Below, in pieces: positions 57,734 to 63,355 of a stretch of DNA of 63,355 bases (its first letter is position 1; every line of letters begins with the position of its first letter). Under the pieces are notes generated by a model, which had not been told where the DNA came from, did no database searches, and saw only the letters and a list, made by a program, of their open reading frames with translations. The stretch covers positions 1-63,355 of the forward strand of contig NZ_ML133590.1 of the NCBI RefSeq assembly GCF_003985125.1. Reading direction: 5' to 3'. The position numbers and the translations under genes are program-made. Source of the DNA: Rhizobium phaseoli. GTDB lineage: Bacteria; Pseudomonadota; Alphaproteobacteria; Rhizobiales; Rhizobiaceae.

Positions 57734-58675
57734 TCACGCGCCGTCTCCGATCGCCTGCCAGACCGGGATGCCGAGCCGACGCGCCTTGTCAACCAGATTG
57801 CCAGTGATTCCGGAACCCGGGAAGATGATGACGCCGGCCGGCATGACCGACAGCATGTCGTCGTTGCGGCGGAATGGGGCAGCCTTGGCGTGCTTCGTCC
57901 AGTTCGGTTTGAAGGCGATCTGCGTCACGTTGCGGGCCTCGGCCCAGCAGGCGGCAATGCGCTCGGCGCCTTTCGGAGATGCGCCGTGCAGGAGGACCAT
58001 ATCGGGATGCTTGGCATGGGCTTGATCGAGCCTTGCCCAGATCCGTTCATGGTCGTTGTAGTCCATACCGCCGGAGAAGGCGATCTTGGTGCCGGCCGGG
58101 ATCAGGACCTCGGTTTCGGCACGTCGGCGGGCGGAGAGGAAATCTCTGGAGTCGATCATCGCCGCCGTCATGTTGGCGTGCCTTACTTTGGATCCGGTGC
58201 GCGGGCGCCAGGACGAACCGGTCTGGACTTCGAACAATTCGGCCGAAAAGTCGCGCATGAATTCGAACGCGTTGCGCCGCTCCAAGAGCGTGATGCCCTC
58301 GGCGACGTGACGCTCCAGTTCGACACTTTTCACCTCCGAACCATCCTGCTCGCGCTGGCCGGTCCGTTGCGCCTCTTCATTGCGGTCGAGCTCGCGCTGG
58401 ATGCGCTCGCCAGCGCGGTGGAAGAGATTGGGGATTGACCAGAGCAGGTCCTCAAGATCGGGTTCGAGCCGCGTATCGCCAAGCATTTCGAAGAGGGCGT
58501 CAAAGATCGCAGTGAGCGCCGACTGGACGACCGGCTCCTCGGGCAGTGGCCGCGGATCGGGTTCGTCCTGGAAGGGACGGTGGCCATGAAGCTGCATCTC
58601 GTAGATGACGCGGTCCGTGGGGGAAGAAGCGTGGTGGGGTTCGACGCGGTCTTCGCGAAATGAGGAAAGGTCCAT
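57734..58675 (-). CDS. DUF2493 (SLOG/YspA-like) protein
   Basis: GGAG seven bases before the ATG at 58675 fixes the start. The 313-residue product has a long helical N-terminal part and, from about residue 205, the DUF2493 Rossmann-like domain: IAFSGGMDYNDHERIWARLD, MVLLHGASPKGAERIAACWA and VIIFPGSGITGNLVDKA. The family belongs to the SLOG fold and may bind nucleotides or nucleotide-derived ligands. It is a regular component of rhizobial transfer regions. Confidence 0.8.
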   Translation of the reverse strand: MDLSSFREDRVEPHHASSPTDRVIYEMQLHGHRPFQDEPDPRPLPEEPVVQSALTAIFDALFEMLGDTRLEPDLEDLLWSIPNLFHRAGERIQRELDRNEEAQRTGQREQDGSEVKSVELERHVAEGITLLERRNAFEFMRDFSAELFEVQTGSSWRPRTGSKVRHANMTAAMIDSRDFLSARRRAETEVLIPAGTKIAFSGGMDYNDHERIWARLDQAHAKHPDMVLLHGASPKGAERIAACWAEARNVTQIAFKPNWTKHAKAAPFRRNDDMLSVMPAGVIIFPGSGITGNLVDKARRLGIPVWQAIGDGA

Positions 58676-58797
58676 GATGATCTCCATACGATATGGCCGC
58701 GCCTCTCGCGGCCTGACGGCGATCCTGTTCACGTGGGAGACGGGCCGGAACCGCAAGCGCAGCGCCGCGGCCCAGCGTCAGCGCCGGGCGGCGGAAG

Positions 58798-58852
58798 GAG
58801 GGTTTCTTGCCCGCGAGGAGCGCCGCCCAGCCGGCGCGGGGAAGAAACCTGA
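58798..58852. repeat. Inverted repeat upstream of the DUF2493 gene
   Basis: GGTTTCTTGCCC (58801-58812) and GGGGAAGAAACC (58838-58849) pair with one mismatch around a GC-rich loop. Although the bases differ from repeats A and B, the plan (A/T-containing stem, GC loop, about 125 bp before the gene) is alike. Confidence 0.45.
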
Positions 58853-58988
58853 CTGACCCGCTGAAGGCCCGACGCCCGCGTGGTAAGGGTCGCATTTTCT
58901 GGCAGGCTCGCGGGCGCGCTTATCGAATCGGAAAACATCGCGGACCAGCCTCCTAATTCGGCGACCGGTCCACCGTCTTCCTTGGGAA

Positions 58989-60026
58989 TCATCGCGCCGG
59001 TAGAAACGCAACCACATCCTCAGGCGCCAGCTGTTCCCGCAGCCGCGCTGCCAGCCGGTCAGGGCCCAGCCAGCGCAGATCCTCGTTGAAGTCGCCGAGC
59101 TCGGGGGCAAGCACGAGCGACGGGACCCCGAGTGCCTGCGCCCGTCGACTCAATCCCCCTACCGCGTGCCAACCGGCTGCGTCATCGTCGCCTGCGACAT
59201 AGAGGCGCCGACATCCGACCGGGAGCCGGAAGGCGGCAAGATGATTGGCTGTCAGCGCTGCTGCCATCGGCATGCCTGGCATGACAGCGAGAAGCGACAG
59301 CATGGTTTCGAGGCCTTCGCCCGCCGCCATGACAGGTACTGGAGCCGAGTTTGGAAATCGAAAGCGCACGGCATTGCCAAGAAGTCCGCCGAGAGCACGA
59401 CGGGGATCCTCGACCTTGGCCTTGCCGTCGCCATCAGGGTCCAGCCAGGTGCGATGCACGCCGGTGATCGCGCCGCCTGGATCGGTCACGGCGGCAACCA
59501 GCGCTGGATAGCTTGTCGCCCGGCCGTTCACCAGGTCACGATAGTAGCAGGCAGGATGGAAGCGAAGCGCCGTATGGTCGGATGCCCGCACAATCCCGCG
59601 CTTGCGCAGGTAGACGTCAGCAAGCGTGCCCGCCAGCGGCTGCGTCATGCGAAATAGACGCCTCGCGCGTTCGGCCGCCGGTCGATCGACGGATGCCTGG
59701 CCAGCGGTATCGCCCCTTTGGGGCGCTGGTTCAGGTTGCGAAAGCCCGAGGAAATGCCTTGCCTCCTCGGCTATGTCGCGGAAATCCACGAGCTGGCAGG
59801 TCTCCCGCACGAGATCGAGAAGGTCGCCGTACTGTCCGGTCGCCGCGTCCGTCCACCGGCCGGCGCGCGGGCCGGTCAATTGGACATAAAGCGATCGGCC
59901 CTTGTTGTTTTCGACATCGCCGACGATCCAATAATTGCCCGCACGACGGCCAGCTGAGAGATAATGACGGCAGACCGCTTCTGCGTCTTGCGCAAGACGG
60001 CTTGCCAATTCCGAAGCGTATAACAT
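58989..60026 (-). CDS. Toprim-domain (primase-like) protein
   Basis: The 345-residue protein has an N-terminal block found in plasmid primase-like proteins (YLSAGRRAGNYWIVGDVENN, then YVQLTGPRAGRWTDAATGQY). A toprim-like domain follows at about 225-330: Glu in AAGEGLETMLSLL and the acidic pair in RRLYVAGDDDAAG. Such proteins are common next to DUF2493 on rhizobial plasmids and may act in strand synthesis after transfer. An open frame after its stop (to 58729, ATGA overlap) is low-complexity and not called. Confidence 0.8.
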   Translation of the reverse strand: MLYASELASRLAQDAEAVCRHYLSAGRRAGNYWIVGDVENNKGRSLYVQLTGPRAGRWTDAATGQYGDLLDLVRETCQLVDFRDIAEEARHFLGLSQPEPAPQRGDTAGQASVDRPAAERARRLFRMTQPLAGTLADVYLRKRGIVRASDHTALRFHPACYYRDLVNGRATSYPALVAAVTDPGGAITGVHRTWLDPDGDGKAKVEDPRRALGGLLGNAVRFRFPNSAPVPVMAAGEGLETMLSLLAVMPGMPMAAALTANHLAAFRLPVGCRRLYVAGDDDAAGWHAVGGLSRRAQALGVPSLVLAPELGDFNEDLRWLGPDRLAARLREQLAPEDVVAFLPAR

Positions 60027-60331
60027 GGATCGCCTCCGTCACGAACGGTTGGTGATATCGATCAGCCGATGGCGCTGAATCAGGCGCGCAAGGATCGCCG
60101 CGCCTTTCTTGCCCATCGCAGTCGGGGAAAAGATCACGCTCATGGGAAAACCTATCGAGAGCGCGGAAAGGACCGGCCTGCGCCGGCGCTCTCCAATCCT
60201 GCCAGGCCAACCCCTTCCGGCCCCTCTCTCCCTCTATTGCCGTACCAATGGCCGACGACCTGAAGGGCCGCCGGCAAGCTGCGGCATGATGGAATACTAA
60301 CTAATTTGCACTAGTATAACTGACCGGCCTC
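60027..60331. other. Divergent intergenic region without supported gene
   Basis: It separates the toprim gene from the DUF1173 gene, which are divergent, and so contains both promoters. Small frames exist but are GC-rich shadows. An AT-rich stretch with ACTAACTAATTTGCACTAGT (about 60297-60316) is a plausible promoter or regulator site for DUF1173. Confidence 0.35.
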
Positions 60332-61579
60332 GTGCTACGCCTTCCTACCCGGCTTGATCAGCCTTCCGCCAGGCAAGCGAGGAACGATGTGCGACAGTTT
60401 CTGATCGGCAGCCAGACGATCGGTGAGAGTTCGCCCGAGTTTCAGGCGCAGCTCGAACGCGCCTACGAACAGAAGCTCAGGCCGCTTTGCCGGTGTCAGG
60501 AAACACCGGTGCCGATGTATATTGCCCGGGTGGATGGCCAGTTCCTGATAAAGCGCATGCCGCTCTCGGGGCGCGACCATGATGCCGGGTGTTCATCTTA
60601 CGATCCCCCCTACGAGCTTTCCGGTCTCGGCCCATTGATCGGCAATGCCATCCAAATCGACGCAGCGACCGGCGCAGCAATGTTGAAGCTCGACTTCTCT
60701 CTGTCCAAACGAGGGAACCGATCGGTTTCGAAACCGTCGTCCGAGCCATCGGACACGGTGCGCAGCACTACCAAGAAGCTTTCCATCAAGGCGATGCTCC
60801 ACTATCTCTGGGAGACAGCGGAGCTGACTGAATGGACGTCGATATGGGCCGGTAGACGCGGCTGGGGTCGCGTCCGCAGCAGTCTATTGAACGCAGCGAG
60901 ACAGATGATCGTTCGCGGCGGCCCGCTGAGCGACATTCTTTTTATCCCGGAAGTATTTCACCTGGAGGATAAAGAAGGGATTTCCACAAGGCGCGCTGCG
61001 ATGTTGGCCGGTGCCCAGACAACTGGACCCGGTCCGCGAAAATTGATGATGATCGTCGCGGAAGTGAAGGAGTTTTCGCAGGCCCGCGACGGCCACAAAA
61101 TCATGGTACGCCATCTACCTTTCCCATTCATGATCGACGAGAGCGCGTGGCGGCGGTTAAACTCCCAGTATGAAACCGACCTGGAACTGTGGCGATCCAA
61201 CGAGGAGTCCCATCTCATCGCCATCGCCACGTTCGGCATTTCGGGCGTTGGGATCGCGACCATCGAAGAAGTCGCGATGATGGTGGTAAACGAGAATTGG
61301 ATCCCGTTCGAAAACGTCCAGGAGCAGCGACTGCTGGAGCGGCTCTCCGGGTTGAAGCGCAGGAGTGTTAAAGGATTGCGCTTTGATCTTTCACGCGCTC
61401 AGCCGATCGCCTCCGTGACATTGCCGCAGGCACAGCCTGCGCCTGTCGCTATGTTCATCGTTCCGACGAATGCCGATGAAGACTTTGAGGTTGCCTTGAA
61501 TGAGATGATCGCCGCACGAGCCGAAATGACGCCCTGGATCTGGCGTGTCGCGGATGGCGAAATGCCGCGGCTCCCATGA
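60332..61579 (+). CDS. DUF1173 family protein
   Basis: A GTG start is used. The 415-residue product shows the DUF1173 pattern: a cysteine group early (LCRCQETPVPMYIARVDGQF, C-x-C), HDAGCSSYDPPYELSGLGPL, the WAGRRGWGRVRSSLLNAARQ block and EVFHLEDKEGI. It is a rhizobial plasmid family without known function; the conserved Cys/His around residue 50-90 may bind metal. It lies apart from transfer operons on the opposite strand. Confidence 0.7.
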   Translation: MLRLPTRLDQPSARQARNDVRQFLIGSQTIGESSPEFQAQLERAYEQKLRPLCRCQETPVPMYIARVDGQFLIKRMPLSGRDHDAGCSSYDPPYELSGLGPLIGNAIQIDAATGAAMLKLDFSLSKRGNRSVSKPSSEPSDTVRSTTKKLSIKAMLHYLWETAELTEWTSIWAGRRGWGRVRSSLLNAARQMIVRGGPLSDILFIPEVFHLEDKEGISTRRAAMLAGAQTTGPGPRKLMMIVAEVKEFSQARDGHKIMVRHLPFPFMIDESAWRRLNSQYETDLELWRSNEESHLIAIATFGISGVGIATIEEVAMMVVNENWIPFENVQEQRLLERLSGLKRRSVKGLRFDLSRAQPIASVTLPQAQPAPVAMFIVPTNADEDFEVALNEMIAARAEMTPWIWRVADGEMPRLP

Positions 61580-61980
61580 TTCCAACATCAGCTCCGACTA
61601 GTCGGGATGGAGGAAGTCGCGACAGAACAGAACACTTCATGGGAGCGGGGTGGAATCGATTCCGCCTGGTTCTTCGATAAGAATGTTGGCTCTGAGAAGC
61701 AGCTCCAGTTATCGGCATGGAGGCTGGCGGGGTGGTTACCCGACACGGAAGAACATGATGTCATTCCCGCAAAACAAAGGCAGTTGCCCCGGCTGAGGTC
61801 GAGCGCCTGTCACGTCTGCGGGCCGCACCGCCAATCGTTAGGGCGCGCCAAGTATCCTTGTCTGCAGATCGGCTTGCTCCTCTTGCGCGCTTTCGATCGG
61901 AGCTCGTACAGTTAGCATCAAACCGAGCTCATCTGTGTTTAGGACGGCAGCTTGACCTGAACAGCCATGGACAATTATAT
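61580..61980. other. Gap with no supported gene
   Basis: Between DUF1173 and the DUF433/PIN pair only short frames are present, without ribosome-binding sites or family motifs. The last about 50 bp, AT-rich, probably carry the toxin-antitoxin promoter. Confidence 0.4.
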
Positions 61981-62008
61981 TAATTCATCTCCAAAGGGAG
62001 TTGAATTA
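61981..62008. promoter_or_regulatory. Operator-like dyad upstream of the DUF433/PIN pair
   Basis: TAATTCATCTCC (61981-61992) and GGAGTTGAATTA (61997-62008) pair with one mismatch around AAAG. The second arm overlaps the ribosome-binding region of the first gene (ATG at 62020), so a bound antitoxin would block both transcription and access of the ribosome. Typical for toxin-antitoxin autoregulation. Confidence 0.55.
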
Positions 62009-62019
62009 GGATTATCGAC

Positions 62020-62613
62020 ATGAGCGGTACGGAATATACGGTTACGGAAGCGAGTTTCCTGGTCGATCGCTCTCCTAGGGACGTTCAAAACGCAGTCGAC
62101 AAGAAGGTCGTCAAATCCACCGTGGTTAAAGCCGGACCGCGGGCTCAACGCCTTCTCGGAAGAGCTGAGCTGCGGTTTCTAACGATGGACCGCGAGATCG
62201 GTGAAGCGCTGTCAGGTGTAGGCAAACGTCGTCTTTACGAGGAACTATCAAGGCTTCCGGAGACGGCCACGACGGCTCGATTCGGCGCACTTGTCGTCGA
62301 TCTTCGAAAGAGCGACGCGAAGCTCAAGAAGAGATTGAGGCTGCTCGAAACGATCAAGGGGTCTATCAAGATGAGGGAGGGAGAACCTTTCATCAAAGGA
62401 ACCGATATTCCTGCTTATCAGGTGGCTGCCTTATATCCGGCCGCTTCAATAGAGGAGATCCTGGAGGATTTCCCATCGCTCAAACGTGGCCAAGTTGAAC
62501 ATGCAATCGACTTCGCGCGGGCATATCCTAAGAAGGGACGCCCTTATCCTTCGACCTCCCTGAAACGCGGAATTTCCAACCTTATTAAAGGCGGTGTCTT
62601 TGATGATGGTTAA
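62020..62613 (+). CDS. DUF433-containing antitoxin
   Basis: The 197-residue protein has an N-terminal DNA-binding-like segment (TVTEASFLVDRSPRDVQNAV, helix-turn-helix style) and a C-terminal DUF433 domain (about residues 115-165: GEPFIKGTDIPAYQVAALYP, SIEEILEDFPSLKRGQVEHA). DUF433 proteins are commonly the antitoxin partner of PIN toxins. It is followed by a PIN gene 14 bp away and preceded by a palindrome. The long size (DUF433 alone is about 75 residues) reflects the fused N-terminal part. Confidence 0.75.
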   Translation: MSGTEYTVTEASFLVDRSPRDVQNAVDKKVVKSTVVKAGPRAQRLLGRAELRFLTMDREIGEALSGVGKRRLYEELSRLPETATTARFGALVVDLRKSDAKLKKRLRLLETIKGSIKMREGEPFIKGTDIPAYQVAALYPAASIEEILEDFPSLKRGQVEHAIDFARAYPKKGRPYPSTSLKRGISNLIKGGVFDDG

Positions 62614-62627
62614 GACAAGACCTCAGA

Positions 62628-63080
62628 GTGCTTAAATATTTGCTCGACGAGTCCGTCATCCGCTCAATGGACACGCACAACAACGTCGTCAAGTGGAAGA
62701 GATCCGTCAACGATAGCGAGCTGGCTATATGCGTTTTCACGCTGTTCGAGAAACGGAAGGGCGCCGAGGCGCAGTTGAAAAGGGACCCGAAAAAAGCTCA
62801 GGCTAAATTGGACGCAATAGCCGAGTTCGAACACACCTTCGGCCTCGATCGCATTCTGAGCCTCGATGCAGCGGCAACGAAGGAATGGGCTTCCTTTGTC
62901 GGCGCAAGAGAAAAGCATGTGATGGATGCCGGTATCGCTGCAGTCGCCAAAACGCATGGACTGATAATTGTCACGCGCAACCTGAATGATTTCGCCGACT
63001 TTCGGGTACCATGTCTCGACCCGTTCAGAGATCCACCGCTTTTGGTGGAGTATGACAACAAGCCTGCGAAGAGCAAATGA
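62628..63080 (+). CDS. PIN-domain toxin, partner of the DUF433 protein
   Basis: The start is GTG at 62628. The 150-residue product has PIN-type acidic positions: Asp7 in YLLDESVIRSMD, Glu41 in FTLFEKRKG, Asp102 in KHVMDAGIAAVAK and a final Asp in TRNLNDFADF. PIN toxins cleave RNA. The downstream gene is on the opposite strand (virB11). This is one of at least three apparently intact toxin-antitoxin pairs on this segment (with 35191-35855 and, less surely, 54527-55203), and may help keep the replicon. Confidence 0.75.
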   Translation: MLKYLLDESVIRSMDTHNNVVKWKRSVNDSELAICVFTLFEKRKGAEAQLKRDPKKAQAKLDAIAEFEHTFGLDRILSLDAAATKEWASFVGAREKHVMDAGIAAVAKTHGLIIVTRNLNDFADFRVPCLDPFRDPPLLVEYDNKPAKSK

Positions 63081-63098
63081 CGGGACGAATGTTACGGA

Positions 63099-63355
63099 TC
63101 ATTCGGCATCTCGATAGTAGATCTCGCTTACCCGAAAGCGGCCATCAATCCGCTTGCATTGAACAATGATATCGACAGCAATCGTCAGCATCTCGCGGAT
63201 GTCGTGCCGCTCGAGGTCCCCGCCGCCTTCCGACTCCTTGACCAGCAATGTCAGTTGCTCGAAGGCAAGCCGGGTGGAATCGGCGTGAACCGTCGTGATC
63301 GAGCCCGGATGGCCGGAGTTGATGTTGCGAATGTAGTAGAAAGCCGTGCCGTCTC
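63099..63355 (-). CDS. virB11: VirB11-type type IV secretion ATPase, C-terminal fragment (runs off the window)
   Basis: The minus strand from the right edge reads FYYIRNINSGHPGSITTVHA in the first visible residues, the characteristic His-box region of VirB11/TrbB-like ATPases (G-H-x-G-x-x-T-T-x-H-A), and ends 'RFRVSEIYYRDAE'. The hexameric ATPase powers pilus assembly and DNA transfer. The end resembles VirB11 more than TrbB, so the mating pore is probably a VirB/AvhB-type system located to the right of the window. Confidence 0.85.
   Translation of the reverse strand, partial: DGTAFYYIRNINSGHPGSITTVHADSTRLAFEQLTLLVKESEGGGDLERHDIREMLTIAVDIIVQCKRIDGRFRVSEIYYRDAE

Noticed and set aside
58729..58992. 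87-residue frame coupled by ATGA to the toprim gene
   Set aside because: The second half is Pro/Arg/Gly-rich and overlaps the inverted repeat at 58798-58852; no family character. Not called as a gene.
61607..61915. 102-residue plus-strand frame downstream of DUF1173
   Set aside because: No ribosome-binding site and no recognisable pattern; the C-terminal half looks random.
1..63355. CRISPR arrays, tRNA and rRNA genes
   Set aside because: No regularly spaced repeat-spacer pattern, no tRNA-like cloverleaf and no rRNA signatures were noticed on reading both strands; the only short-period repeat (20325-20388) is IS21-like.

Overview
The window looks like accessory DNA of an alphaproteobacterial rhizobium (Rhizobium/Agrobacterium/Sinorhizobium/Mesorhizobium group), most likely a conjugative plasmid or a plasmid-derived island. 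The right third carries a rhizobial Ti/Sym-plasmid-type transfer region: a 1543-residue TraA relaxase/helicase, an oriT-like dyad, traC, traD and traG. With it sit the small DUF genes that usually travel on such plasmids (DUF736, DUF2493, a toprim protein, DUF1173) and, at the right edge, the C-terminus of a VirB11-type secretion ATPase. No rRNA, tRNA or CRISPR array was seen.

Layout, left to right. (1) 1-540: two IS66-family remnants, one inserted into the tnpA of the other. (2) 0.8-12.5 kb: exported proteins. These include a three-gene minus-strand operon (metzincin protease, trypsin-like protease, beta-propeller with a peptidoglycan-binding tail), small membrane or secreted proteins, a lipoprotein, a 797-residue exported protein with one CxxCH motif and a GH75-like hydrolase. 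(3) 13.9-19.2 kb: a plus-strand cluster of a broken papain-like peptidase, an SGNH-hydrolase/caspase fusion, a GH46 chitosanase-like protein, a YkuD_2-type L,D-transpeptidase-like protein and a DUF3616 protein. (4) 19.6-21.6 kb: a graveyard of sugar-ABC-transporter pieces, one gene apparently split by inversion, with IS21-like end repeats. (5) 21.7-24.3 kb: small secreted proteins, including two adjacent genes that share a domain, and a broken sigma-factor-like gene. (6) 24.3-28.2 kb: a Ser/Thr kinase and a small partner on the minus strand, divergent from a phosphoribosyltransferase - DprA/SLOG - HAD operon. (7) 28.3-33.6 kb: a coiled-coil protein and a HigBA-like pair, the latter divergent from a compact four-gene ubiquitin-like conjugation operon (multi-beta-grasp modifier, E2-like, JAMM peptidase, E1).

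(8) 33.9-41.2 kb: decayed NERD and DUF1612-type genes, a Phd/PIN toxin-antitoxin pair, a LysR regulator divergent from an amino-acid ABC importer without an ATPase gene, a CapA-like phosphoesterase and an XRE regulator. The LysR gene and the toxin-antitoxin pair have near-identical dyads (GATAAGC-N3-GCTTATC) upstream. (9) 41.6-46.9 kb: an unknown 468-residue protein with an MFS exporter, an AraC regulator, a divergent methyltransferase and a DUF2218-like protein. (10) 47.2-63.4 kb: the transfer and plasmid-backbone region, with further toxin-antitoxin modules and about 110-bp structured repeats in front of small backbone genes.

The strongest candidates for unusual biology are the ubiquitin-like operon, the caspase/cell-wall-hydrolase cluster (its wall enzymes lack export signals) and the kinase/PRTase/DprA/HAD cluster. 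All lie within about 20 kb, so the region reads as a conflict or defence island on a mobile replicon. All functional assignments rest on motifs recognised by eye; no database search was run.
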